Below, in pieces: positions 22,511-30,427 of a DNA stretch of 64,000 nt. The translations under genes and the position numbers were made by a program. Origin of the DNA: Chryseobacterium joostei (GTDB taxonomy: Bacteria > Bacteroidota > Bacteroidia > Flavobacteriales > Weeksellaceae); assembly GCF_003815775.1 (NCBI RefSeq), contig NZ_CP033926.1, positions 248,001-312,000 of the forward strand. Reading direction: 5' to 3'. Positions within the stretch are counted from its first letter, which is position 1. Each line of letters begins with the position of its first letter. The notes beneath the pieces were generated by a model that was not told where the DNA came from, searched no databases, and saw nothing but the letters and a program-made list of their open reading frames with translations.

Positions 22511-23584
22511 TTAATGATACTTCAGTTTCATTTCGGGCTTAATCTTCAGAACGGTTTCGTAGATAAGCTTGATGACGTTTCCTACATCTTCCTTAGACAC
22601 CATTTCCACTGTTGTATGCATATAGCGCAAAGGTAAGGAAATTAATGCACTTGGTACTCCGCCGTTGGAGTGGGCAAAAGCATCAGTGTCTGTTCCTGTT
22701 GCTCTGCTTGCCGCTGCTCTTTGATAAGGGATTTTTTCAGTTTTTGCAGTGTCAATAATCAACTCTCTGATGGTATGGTGAACACTTGGAGCGAAGAATA
22801 CAACTGGCCCGTCGCCACATTTCTGATTTCCTTCTTTTTCCTTTTCAATCATTGGGGTTGTAGTGTCGTGGGTAACGTCTGTTACAATCGCAATATTAGG
22901 TTTAATGGTATCAGCAATCATGTCTGCTCCGTATAATCCAACTTCCTCCTGTACGGAATTAGTGATGTAAAGACCAAACGGGATGGATTTTTTATTTTCC
23001 TTTAAAAGTCGTGCTACTTCAGCAATCATAAAGCCTCCAATTCTGTTGTCCAAGGCTCTGCACACGAAATACCTGTCATTCATTTCGAAGAATTCATCAG
23101 GATAAGTGATCATGCATCCTACAAAGATTCCCATTTCTTCCACTTCTTTTTTGGAAATAGCTCCGCAATCAATGAATATATTTTCAATTTTGGGAGTAGG
23201 TTCATTTTGATTGCTTCTGGTATGAATGGCCGGCCATCCGAATACCCCTTTTACAATTCCTTTTTCTCCGTGAATGTTAACTACCTTGGATGGAGCAATA
23301 GTCTGATCTGAACCTCCATTTCTGATGACGTAGATTAACCCTTCATCAGTTATATAATTAACATACCATGAAATTTCATCAGCATGAGCCTCAATAACTA
23401 CTTTAAATTCCGCTTCAGGATTTATGATACCATAGCATGTTCCGTAATGATCCACTTCAATTTTATCTACATATGGTCTGATATAGTCCATCCAAACCTC
23501 TTGTCCCCTGTGTTCATAACCAGTTGGTGATGAAGTGTTTAAATATTTCTCTAAAAATTTCAAAGATTTCTTTTCAAATTTCAT
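22511..23584 (-). CDS. M42 family metallopeptidase
   Basis: A 357-residue cytoplasmic aminopeptidase of the TET/PepA (M42) type, working on short peptides. Metal-site elements are visible: EAHADEISW (first His/Asp), the bridging Asp region RALDNRIGG, the catalytic pair in SVQEEVG, DVTHDTTTP, and a late His in LRYMHTTVE. No signal peptide. The gene starts back-to-back with the DUF4294 gene, leaving about 50 bp for two divergent promoters. Confidence 0.92.
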   Translation of the reverse strand: MKFEKKSLKFLEKYLNTSSPTGYEHRGQEVWMDYIRPYVDKIEVDHYGTCYGIINPEAEFKVVIEAHADEISWYVNYITDEGLIYVIRNGGSDQTIAPSKVVNIHGEKGIVKGVFGWPAIHTRSNQNEPTPKIENIFIDCGAISKKEVEEMGIFVGCMITYPDEFFEMNDRYFVCRALDNRIGGFMIAEVARLLKENKKSIPFGLYITNSVQEEVGLYGADMIADTIKPNIAIVTDVTHDTTTPMIEKEKEGNQKCGDGPVVFFAPSVHHTIRELIIDTAKTEKIPYQRAAASRATGTDTDAFAHSNGGVPSALISLPLRYMHTTVEMVSKEDVGNVIKLIYETVLKIKPEMKLKYH

Positions 23585-23635
23585 AAAAAGGAATGATTTT
23601 TGCGTTTAATTTTTGTTCTTATAAGTGTAAAAATA

Positions 23636-24340
23636 ATGAATTTTAGTAAGATTATCTGCCTTTTTATTTTCTTTTTGGGAGTCAGTGTTTTTGGTCAAAA
23701 GGATTCTGTGGTAGCAAAACCCCTCAACCAATATCCACCCGAGTCTCTGAAGGTAGATGAATTTGGCAATAAGTATTATTACGACCAACAGCAGAAGGTG
23801 AAGATCTATGAAGTGAACGGAGAGCCTGTAGTAGTAATGGATGAGTTGGTTTTGGTTAATAAGCCTAGGTTTAATAATCAGTTGGATAAAAATTACTATT
23901 ATTTCCTTAATAAGAAATTGTACAGAGTATATCCGTTATTTGTAACTGCTTTGCAGCAGTACAGAGATATTCAGGTAGATATGAATGATATGGATAGTAA
24001 GGCTAAAAGAAAATTTGTAAGAGAGAGACAGAATATTCTTGCAGATCAGTATGAAAAACAACTGAGAGATCTTACAACCACTGAAGGGCAGGTTTTTGCC
24101 AAGCTCATGAATAGAGCTACCGGTAAAAATGTATATGAAATCATTAAAGAACTTAGAGGAGGATTCAGTGCTTTTTGGTGGAATTTAAAGGGTAAGATGG
24201 CTGATATTGATCTTAAGGAGCGATATAATCCCCATACCAACAGAACCGATGAATTTGTGGAATCATTACTTCAGTCCAATTGGAATTCAGGATATCTGAA
24301 GCCTTATCCTGGGGCAAGTGACTTTAAGGTAAAGAAATAA
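23636..24340 (+). CDS. DUF4294 domain-containing secreted protein
   Basis: A 234-residue protein with a signal peptide (MNFSKIICLFIFFLGVSVFGQ). The mature part has an FGNKYYYDQQQK element, a KNYYYFLNKKLYRVYPLFVTALQQYRDI core, a highly charged helical region (KAKRKFVRERQNIL) and a Trp-rich GGFSAFWWNLKG, all typical of DUF4294, which is confined to Bacteroidetes. The function is unknown. I chose the ATG at 23636; an in-frame ATG at 23600 would put 12 extra residues in front of the signal peptide. Confidence 0.85.
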   Translation: MNFSKIICLFIFFLGVSVFGQKDSVVAKPLNQYPPESLKVDEFGNKYYYDQQQKVKIYEVNGEPVVVMDELVLVNKPRFNNQLDKNYYYFLNKKLYRVYPLFVTALQQYRDIQVDMNDMDSKAKRKFVRERQNILADQYEKQLRDLTTTEGQVFAKLMNRATGKNVYEIIKELRGGFSAFWWNLKGKMADIDLKERYNPHTNRTDEFVESLLQSNWNSGYLKPYPGASDFKVKK

Positions 24341-24344
24341 ATAT

Positions 24345-24376
24345 AAAATTCCTGTAAGTAATCTTACAGGAATTTT
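24345..24376. terminator. Bidirectional terminator
   Basis: AAAATTCCTGTAAG and CTTACAGGAATTTT form a perfect stem around TAAT between two convergent genes. The stop codon of the minus-strand Nudix gene lies inside the arm. Confidence 0.85.
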
Positions 24377-24780
24377 TCTTTTAATTTATCAAATACAATT
24401 TTGTCTATAGGCAAAGGAAAAGGATTGTCTGGTCTGTCAATATCCATCCATTCAGTTCTTTCAATACATGGATCCATAATAAGAAATTCATTTTCATCTA
24501 CAATGTTTACAATATAATATATGGTAAGCAGTTGTTCATTTTCTCTGAAGCGGGAAACCAGAAAATCCTCCTGTGTATAAAAATGTTCTGCAATATCGAT
24601 CTTTACATTAAGTTCTTCATCAAATTCACGATGCAGGCAGTCTAATGTTCCTTCTCCGTATTCCAATCCGCCACCAGGAAATTTCACTAAAGGTTCACCG
24701 GCATATTCCTCAAACAAGGTTAAAACTTTTTTATCTTTTACCGCACAGCCATACACTCTAATGTTGATCTTGTCTATCAT
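24364..24780 (-). CDS. Nudix hydrolase
   Basis: A 138-residue single-domain Nudix protein that would hydrolyse a nucleoside diphosphate linked to another moiety. The Nudix box runs from G37 to V59 (GX5E, then HREFDEELNV), with Asn in place of the usual final Gly. The N-terminus INIRVYGCAVKDKKVLTLFEEY forms the first strands. The substrate is unknown; the level of conservation gives no hint. It is convergent with the DUF4294 gene. Confidence 0.88.
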   Translation of the reverse strand: MIDKINIRVYGCAVKDKKVLTLFEEYAGEPLVKFPGGGLEYGEGTLDCLHREFDEELNVKIDIAEHFYTQEDFLVSRFRENEQLLTIYYIVNIVDENEFLIMDPCIERTEWMDIDRPDNPFPLPIDKIVFDKLKEKFL

Positions 24781-24902
24781 ATATATAATGTAAAATAATT
24801 GTATAGCTAATGTAAGGAATTTTTATGAGGCGTATAGAGGTAAAAAAGCTAAAATAACAAAACAATAACTTAGCCTATTAAGCATAACGCTCATTTGATA
24901 TC

Positions 24903-25577
24903 TTACAGCTTCACAGCATTAATCATCTCTCTTTTCCCCGGAGGCCCTTGTTTTTTTTCTACATTAAAATTAAGCTCCTGTAGGATTCTTCTTACACTCC
25001 CTTTGGAAGAGTAGGTTGTTAATAATCCGTTAATGGCCATTTTGTCAGAAACCATTTCAAATAAAGGTTTTTCCCAAAGATCTGGTTGTACTCTTGCCCC
25101 AAAACAATCAAAGTAGACAAGATTAATTTTAGGCAGATCTATGTTCTTTAGATCAAAAAAGTCACATTCTATCTTTTTTAAGTTGAATCCACTAATGATT
25201 TCAACTGGCTTTTCCCAATCTGCTAGATGAATTTTCTGATAAATATTTTTTAACTCTGGGTTATCAAAAAGTTCAAAATAGGCTAAATCCTTAACTTCCG
25301 ATTCATTTATGGGGTATTTTTCAAGAGAAAAATAATTGATGACATGATTTTTGTCAGTTTTTAAATATTCATTAATTGTCACTAAAACATTCAAACCTGT
25401 TCCAAAACCCAGTTCTAAAATATTAATTTCGCAATCATTTATTAGATTTAATCCATTTTTGATAAACACGTGTTCTGCTTCCTGAAGAGCTCCGTGGTGA
25501 GAATGGTAGTTTTCATTTAAATCATTGATAAACAATGTTTTACTTCCGTCGTTTGTGGTCTTTATCTCTCTTTTCAA
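24903..25577 (-). CDS. mnmD: tRNA (5-methylaminomethyl-2-thiouridine)(34) methyltransferase
   Basis: A 224-residue stand-alone MnmD-type enzyme, equivalent to the methyltransferase half of E. coli MnmC, that finishes the mnm5s2U modification of wobble uridine. The SAM site ILELGFGTGLN (53-63), the acidic end of strand 2 (FSLEKYP), and the catalytic-region YFDCFGARVQPDLW and GPPGKREM are all conserved. No FAD-dependent MnmC2 domain is attached, as usual outside Proteobacteria. It is divergent from ilvE. Confidence 0.92.
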   Translation of the reverse strand: MKREIKTTNDGSKTLFINDLNENYHSHHGALQEAEHVFIKNGLNLINDCEINILELGFGTGLNVLVTINEYLKTDKNHVINYFSLEKYPINESEVKDLAYFELFDNPELKNIYQKIHLADWEKPVEIISGFNLKKIECDFFDLKNIDLPKINLVYFDCFGARVQPDLWEKPLFEMVSDKMAINGLLTTYSSKGSVRRILQELNFNVEKKQGPPGKREMINAVKL

Positions 25578-25629
25578 GCTATTTTTTTGTCAAATTTACT
25601 CTAAAATTTTTATATTTAGAAAATTATGT

Positions 25630-25637
25630 TAAATTTG
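25630..25637 (+). promoter_or_regulatory. -7 element TAAATTTG of ilvE
   Basis: An exact TAnnTTTG match 25 bp upstream of the ilvE start. The leader would be about 20 nt, too short for an attenuator. Confidence 0.45.
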
Positions 25638-25662
25638 TAGAACATCGTAAAAATTTTAAAAA

Positions 25663-26733
25663 ATGATAATTCAAAAAACTGAAAACTCCAGAATTTCTAC
25701 ATTTGACCCAAACAATTTTTCTTTTGGTGGTACATTCATTGATCATATGATTATATGTGAGTACGAAAATGGAAAATGGGGTGATGTAAAATTAGTTCCT
25801 TACGGTCCCATTCCATTTACACCTGCTATGATGGGGGTAAACTATGGACAAGCTTGTTTTGAAGGGATGAAAGCCTATAAAGACAAAGATGGGCAGGTTT
25901 TCCTTTTCAGGCCTGAAAAGAATTTTGAACGTATCAACAAGTCAGCGAAGCGTCTTGCTATGCCTGAGGTGACTGAGGAAATGTTTTTAGACGGATTAAA
26001 AGCATTAGTAGATATTGATAGAGACTGGATTCCTCAAGGAGAAGGAATGTCATTATATATCAGACCTTTGATTTTTGCTACAGAAGAAGCTTTGAAAGCT
26101 AGAGTTTCTGAAAAATATATGTTTGCTATTGTTGCAACACCAGCTAAAAGCTATTATTCAGAACCAGTTTCTGTAAAAATTTCTGATCACTATTCAAGAG
26201 CAGCAAACGGTGGGGTAGGTTCTGCAAAAGCAGCAGGGAACTATGCCGCTTCTTTCTACCCAACTCAATTGGCTATTGAAGAAGGATATGAGCAAATTAT
26301 CTGGACTGACGATGCTACTCACGAATATTTTGAAGAGAGTGGTACAATGAACGTATTTGTAAGAATTAACGATACAATTTATACACCTCCAACTTCTGAG
26401 AAAATTCTTGACGGTGTTACAAGAGACAGCTTCCTTCAATTGGCTAAGAAAAGAGGAATTGAAGTAAAAGTAGAACCAATTCCTGTGAAAACTGTAATTG
26501 AAGCTCAGAAGAATGGTACTTTGAAAGAAGTTTGGGGAGTAGGTACAGCAGTAGTTACAACAGTATTCCAGGCTTTAGGATACCAAGGTGAGAAACTGGC
26601 GCTTCCAAAATTATCTGATGCAGATAGCTATGCAGCTACCCTTAAGAAAGACTTGGTAGATCTACAAAACAATCTTTCTGAAGATCCATTCGGATGGAGA
26701 GTAGTGGTAGATCACGCTTTAGAAACAGTTTAA
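25663..26733 (+). CDS. ilvE: Branched-chain amino-acid aminotransferase
   Basis: A 356-residue fold-type IV PLP enzyme, the large BCAT form, interconverting Leu/Ile/Val and their 2-oxo acids. Visible elements: GVNYGQACFEGMKAY (58-72), SLYIRPLIFATE, Schiff-base Lys189 in GSAKAAGNYAAS, EESGTMNVF and the phosphate-binding GVTRDS. Residue usage at the substrate pocket looks normal. It is monocistronic, with a very short leader and a strong terminator. Confidence 0.96.
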   Translation: MIIQKTENSRISTFDPNNFSFGGTFIDHMIICEYENGKWGDVKLVPYGPIPFTPAMMGVNYGQACFEGMKAYKDKDGQVFLFRPEKNFERINKSAKRLAMPEVTEEMFLDGLKALVDIDRDWIPQGEGMSLYIRPLIFATEEALKARVSEKYMFAIVATPAKSYYSEPVSVKISDHYSRAANGGVGSAKAAGNYAASFYPTQLAIEEGYEQIIWTDDATHEYFEESGTMNVFVRINDTIYTPPTSEKILDGVTRDSFLQLAKKRGIEVKVEPIPVKTVIEAQKNGTLKEVWGVGTAVVTTVFQALGYQGEKLALPKLSDADSYAATLKKDLVDLQNNLSEDPFGWRVVVDHALETV

Positions 26734-26756
26734 TCTTAACTGATAAAATCATATAG

Positions 26757-26783
26757 AAGCCGGGAAATTCCCGGCTTTTTTTA
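26757..26783 (+). terminator. Rho-independent terminator of ilvE
   Basis: GCCGGGA pairs with TCCCGGC around AAT, followed by a T-run, about 25 bp after the stop. Confidence 0.9.
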
Positions 26784-26861
26784 TTTATATTAAATTGTTA
26801 TGGTAAATCCTAGGATAAGTTTTGTAATTAATTCATGAAATGTGTATTTTCGCATAAGTTT

Positions 26862-27374
26862 ATGAAAAAATTACTCTTCATATCAGCCATAAGCCTGTTG
26901 AGTTGCAATAGAAATGCACAGACGGCTCATCCTCCTGTAGGAGGTGTTTTAAGCCAAAAAGATCTGGATGTTTCTAAGAACAGGATGAAAAATCTGAATG
27001 TTATAGAAAGAGGTCAAATCCAGGACTGGATTAACGGACAATCGGTCAAGTATTATCCTACGCAGCTTAACTATTGGGTTACGGTGGATGGCTATGATCG
27101 CAGGAAAAGGAGAATAGATAATACTCTTATCTCTTACTCATATGAATTGTACGATTTTGATCAGACAAAGATCTATGATCAGCCTTTTGAAAGAAGAGAT
27201 GCCAAATTCGGGCATTTTGATGAACTGAAAGCGGTGGAAAATGCTTTGCGTTTTATACATGATGGAGAGGAAGTAACGCTTTTGGTGCCGTCTTCTTTAG
27301 CTTATGGAACTTTTGGAGACGAAAAGAAAATAGACAACGATATCCCATTAATCATAAAATTAAAAGCTTTATAA
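26862..27374 (+). CDS. gldI: GldI-like gliding-motility FKBP-type PPIase lipoprotein
   Basis: A 170-residue lipoprotein with lipobox LLSC (Cys near residue 14) and one FKBP-type domain in the C-terminal half (YELYDFDQTKIYD, then GEEVTLLVPSSLAYGTFGDEKKIDNDIPLIIKL). The N-terminal region with VIERGQIQDWI resembles GldI, needed for gliding and protein secretion in Flavobacterium. Several active-site aromatics of FKBP are replaced, as in GldI. I prefer the start at 26862: the upstream in-frame ATG at 26835 would sit before the signal, and a TATTTTCG promoter-like sequence lies between them. It is 3 bp upstream of another PPIase gene. Confidence 0.75.
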   Translation: MKKLLFISAISLLSCNRNAQTAHPPVGGVLSQKDLDVSKNRMKNLNVIERGQIQDWINGQSVKYYPTQLNYWVTVDGYDRRKRRIDNTLISYSYELYDFDQTKIYDQPFERRDAKFGHFDELKAVENALRFIHDGEEVTLLVPSSLAYGTFGDEKKIDNDIPLIIKLKAL

Positions 27375-27377
27375 TAC

Positions 27378-28493
27378 ATGAAATTGTTTAACAAAAATAT
27401 AATTCTGGCAGCGGCAAGTATTTCGCTGATGAGTTGTACCCCAATTTATAAAAAAATGAACGTAGACAAAGAAACTTACGAAGGTCTTAATGACGGACTT
27501 TATGCTAATCTTCAAACCACAAAAGGTAACTTAATTGTTAAGTTTGAGGACAAGAAAGCACCAGTAACTGTAGCCAACTTTATCGGTCTTGCAGAAGGGA
27601 AAATCGATAACAAAGCTAAGGCTAAGGGAGTTCCTTACTATGACGGAACTATTTTCCACAGAGTGATCAAAGATTTCATGATTCAAGGAGGTGACCCTCA
27701 GGGAACAGGAATGGGAGATCCGGGATATAAATTCGAGGATGAAAGAAATGACCTTAAACATACAGGAAAAGGTATTCTTTCTATGGCGAACTCCGGACCA
27801 AATACAAACGGTTCTCAGTTCTTCATCACTGAAGTAGCTACACCTTGGTTAGACGGAAGACACACAATCTTTGGAAAAGTGGTAAAAGGTAATGATGTAA
27901 TTGATGCTATTGCTAATGTTGAAAAAGGAGCTCAGGATAAGCCTAAAACAGATATCGTTCTAGAGAAAGTTTCTGTTTTCGGAAAAGGTGATGAGTACAA
28001 AAACTACGATGCTGCTAAGACTTTCAACGAAGGAAAAGCTAAAATTGCAGAAAACAACAAAGCTTTCATCGCTAAAGAAGAGGCTGAAAAAAAGAAAAAA
28101 GAAGAAGAATTTAAGGCAAACCAGGAAAAACTAGTTGAAAACCTAAAAGCTGGAATGCAAAAAACTGAATCAGGTCTTTACTATAAAATCACTAAAACAG
28201 CTGATGGTAAAGCTCCAAAATCTGGTGATAACGTATCTGTACACTACGCTGGAAAGTTAGTAGACGGAACTGAGTTCGATTCTTCATTCAAGAGAAACGA
28301 GCCAATTGAAATTCCAATTGGAATGGGAAGAGTAATCAAAGGATGGGATGAAGGTATCCTATTGTTAAAAGAGGGTGAGACTGCTACTTTATTGATTCCA
28401 CCAGCAATGGGTTACGGAGAAAGAGGTGCAGGAGGAGTTATTCCACCAAACTCTTGGTTAGTTTTCGATGTTGAGCTTGTAAAAGTAAAATAA
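27378..28493 (+). CDS. Double-domain peptidyl-prolyl isomerase lipoprotein (cyclophilin plus FKBP)
   Basis: A 371-residue lipoprotein (lipobox around LMSC at residue 15) with an N-terminal cyclophilin domain (about 36-200: YYDGTIFHRVIKDFMIQGGDPQGTG, NTNGSQFFIT, WLDGRHTIFG), a Lys/Glu-rich coiled helix (about 215-255) and a C-terminal FKBP domain (about 265-371: GDNVSVHYAGKLVDGTEFDSSF, GWDEGILLL, MGYGERGAGGVIPPNSWLVFDVEL). Active-site residues look intact in both. It probably assists folding of periplasmic and outer-membrane proteins. It starts 3 bp after the GldI-like gene, forming a PPIase operon. Confidence 0.93.
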   Translation: MKLFNKNIILAAASISLMSCTPIYKKMNVDKETYEGLNDGLYANLQTTKGNLIVKFEDKKAPVTVANFIGLAEGKIDNKAKAKGVPYYDGTIFHRVIKDFMIQGGDPQGTGMGDPGYKFEDERNDLKHTGKGILSMANSGPNTNGSQFFITEVATPWLDGRHTIFGKVVKGNDVIDAIANVEKGAQDKPKTDIVLEKVSVFGKGDEYKNYDAAKTFNEGKAKIAENNKAFIAKEEAEKKKKEEEFKANQEKLVENLKAGMQKTESGLYYKITKTADGKAPKSGDNVSVHYAGKLVDGTEFDSSFKRNEPIEIPIGMGRVIKGWDEGILLLKEGETATLLIPPAMGYGERGAGGVIPPNSWLVFDVELVKVK

Positions 28494-28514
28494 TTGAATC
28501 TTTTTTAAGATATG

Positions 28515-28546
28515 AAAGCCGTTCTGAAAAGAGCGGCTTTTTTTGT
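28515..28546 (+). terminator. Rho-independent terminator of the PPIase operon
   Basis: AAAGCCGTTCT pairs with AGAGCGGCTTT around GAAA (one G-U pair), followed by a T-run. Confidence 0.85.
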
Positions 28547-28559
28547 TTTTATAAAAGTA

Positions 28560-28580
28560 CCGTAGAAATCCGGATTTCTA
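28560..28580. repeat. 18-bp perfect palindrome containing motif CCGTAGAAATNCGG, copy 2
   Basis: TAGAAATCC/GGATTTCTA (28563-28580) is an exact palindrome and overlaps CCGTAGAAATCCGG (28560-28573), which matches the copy at 21570-21583 at 13 of 14 positions. It lies about 60 bp upstream of a small gene and could be an operator. Confidence 0.4.
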
Positions 28581-28636
28581 TAAATGAAAAATATTTCTAT
28601 CTTTATCAATCACCAATGAAACAAAAATAAAAGAAC

Positions 28637-28858
28637 ATGTTTGATCTAAATTATGATTTAATAAAACAGGAAATAGAATCTGAAGTTTGTAAAGAACATA
28701 ACCTACATCCGGAGTTTGTAAAAACAGATGATGGATTTGGAATTAAAGCCTGTTGCCAGCCTTTTCACACAGAGCTAGTCGCAAAATCTGAAAAAATTAT
28801 TGAGGTAGAAACTACAAAGTTCCTTGATAAGATGATGAAAGATATCTTTAATGAATAG
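28637..28858 (+). CDS. Small hypothetical protein
   Basis: A 73-residue cytoplasmic-type protein with no signal peptide: an acidic N-terminal helix with CKEHN, a TDDGFGIKACCQPFHTEL core with a Cys-Cys pair, and a C-terminal amphipathic helix. The short length, A-rich upstream sequence and strong terminator after it support a real gene. I do not recognise the family, though small proteins of this general layout occur in flavobacteria. A palindrome sits in front of it. Confidence 0.6.
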   Translation: MFDLNYDLIKQEIESEVCKEHNLHPEFVKTDDGFGIKACCQPFHTELVAKSEKIIEVETTKFLDKMMKDIFNE

Positions 28859-28881
28859 ATTTTGAAAGTATAATTTATAAA

Positions 28882-28906
28882 AAAACCGCCCCAAAAGGGC
28901 GGTTTT
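28882..28906. terminator. Bidirectional terminator
   Basis: AAAACCGCCC pairs with GGGCGGTTTT, with A-rich and T-rich flanks, between two convergent small genes. Confidence 0.9.
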
Positions 28907-28929
28907 TCAGTAAAAGAAAGATTAAAAAG

Positions 28930-29175
28930 TTATATGTTTCTGCTTGATCTTTTCTTCATTCCTGTTCCGGCTAAGGAACTGATGAATACAAGACCAAAGC
29001 CGATATAGGCAGCAAATGCTGTCAGATATATAATTAAGCTGTTAAAGCTTGGTTTCGAGGTGTATATCAATACAGAAAAGACTGCAAAACTTAAAACCAA
29101 TAACAGGCTCAAGATATGCATTTTCGCTGCGTCTTCATTTCTCTTAAAAATCATTTCAAAAAAGGCTCTCATCAT
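28930..29175 (-). CDS. Small two-helix membrane protein
   Basis: An 81-residue protein with a basic N-terminus (FFEMIFKRNEDAAKMH) and two transmembrane segments (about 22-42 and 48-68), ending in a basic tail KKRSSRN. The topology is probably N-in, C-in. No family is recognised. It is convergent with the preceding small gene and has a long upstream gap. Confidence 0.6.
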   Translation of the reverse strand: MMRAFFEMIFKRNEDAAKMHILSLLLVLSFAVFSVLIYTSKPSFNSLIIYLTAFAAYIGFGLVFISSLAGTGMKKRSSRNI

Positions 29176-29773
29176 TACTTACATTTTAAGGGTTATACAT
29201 TAATTAACTAGAATAAAGCAACGCAATCATCAAGGTAAAAAGAATGGCATATTCTCTTACTGGGCTAAGGTTCATGATGACTTTGCCGTTTATCTATGTC
29301 ATTATACCGGGCTTAGAGTCCGGGATTTATAATTTTTTGAATCAATAAATGATTCATAGGGTTTTTAAAATGATACCAGTTAGATACGGGGCATAATTCT
29401 GCAGTAACAAATTAACCGAGTGTTAATCTATCACATTCCCGTATCTTTTACGGCATCGTAGAAAAAAAAGGATTCATATACATCAATATGAACTTTGAAT
29501 CAGTGGAAAACTGAAAATCCACAGAAAACCTTTTTTCTCATCCTTAGTGTTTTTTTAATTTTTTCTCGAAAAATTAAATGCCAATTTCATGCCAAAGTGA
29601 TAACTCTACTATTAACAGTTTGAGTTATTTTACTGTAATGTGTTGTTTATGAGTTTATCTAGTGTGATATTTCCTTAAACGAAGAAAAAGCTTTATTTTT
29701 AAATTCATTATATTGTAAATGATGAAAATGAATTTTATAAAATGTTTTCAATGAAGTTATTTAAATTAGAAAA
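29176..29773. other. Intergenic region without recognised genes
   Basis: About 600 bp. Small hairpins are visible (for example TTCATAT/ATATGAA at 29473-29492, CCGTA/TACGG near 29446-29460), but no T-run terminator, promoter pair or reading frame that I would defend. Confidence 0.5.
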
Positions 29774-30265
29774 ATGAATCATGAAAATTTGATTAAATGG
29801 ATTAACAGATCAATCGATGATCTTCTGCAGTTGTCAGGCCAATATTGTTGGAATAGGATTTCTTTAAATCTTGTTTTTATTCTATCTGATTCTAATGAAT
29901 TTGATGGAGCAGATCTTTTTAAGCGGAGAGAATCTAGAAAAATGATAAATAATTCAAAAACACCAATCACTTTAGACGCTGCAATAGAAGTGTTAAATAA
30001 TGAGTATCATGATCTTTATGATATCAATTTATATATTTTCAAAGCTGATTAAAAAGAAACTTTGATTGAAATTCAGTATTATAGAAAATCAAACTTTGAA
30101 ATAGATTATTTTGCTAAAATAAAAGATAATCCGCCTATGTTTCATTCTAAGATTTCAATACCATCTTATGCATTGGGGGTGGGTAAGTTCGATGTAAATT
30201 GGGAATCGGGCGGAGGAATAAATCATGTCTGTAAGAATTTATTATATCAATTAATGAGAAAGTAA
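29774..30265 (+). pseudogene. Small gene interrupted by an in-frame TAA
   Basis: Two open segments, 29774-30052 and 30053-30265, lie in the same frame and are separated by a single TAA at 30050-30052. Joined, they give a 163-residue protein without signal peptide: a helical N-terminal half (KWINRSIDDLLQLSGQYCWNRISL) and a beta-rich C-terminal half ending SIPSYALGVGKFDVNWESGGGINHVCKNLLYQL. The second half lacks a good ATG; only a TTG at 30062 could start it. The layout resembles small immunity-type or phage-associated Bacteroidetes proteins, but I cannot name the family. One point mutation would explain the break. Confidence 0.55.
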
Positions 30266-30385
30266 AAAAATAGATTATTAATTCAATACAAAGTTTTTTA
30301 TGTAATTGCTACTTACAATGTTTACAAATTTTAACATTTCCAAAAAGTAGAGGATTGATTAAAAGAATAGAATAAATTTGCTATT

Positions 30386-30419
30386 AAAAAGACCGTTTCA
30401 AAACAGAAACGGTCTTTTT
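30386..30419. terminator. Strong bidirectional terminator
   Basis: AAAAAGACCGTTTC pairs perfectly with GAAACGGTCTTTTT (14 bp, 6-nt loop), just beyond the stop of the last M28 gene on the minus strand. Confidence 0.9.
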
Positions 30420-30427
30420 ATAAAATT

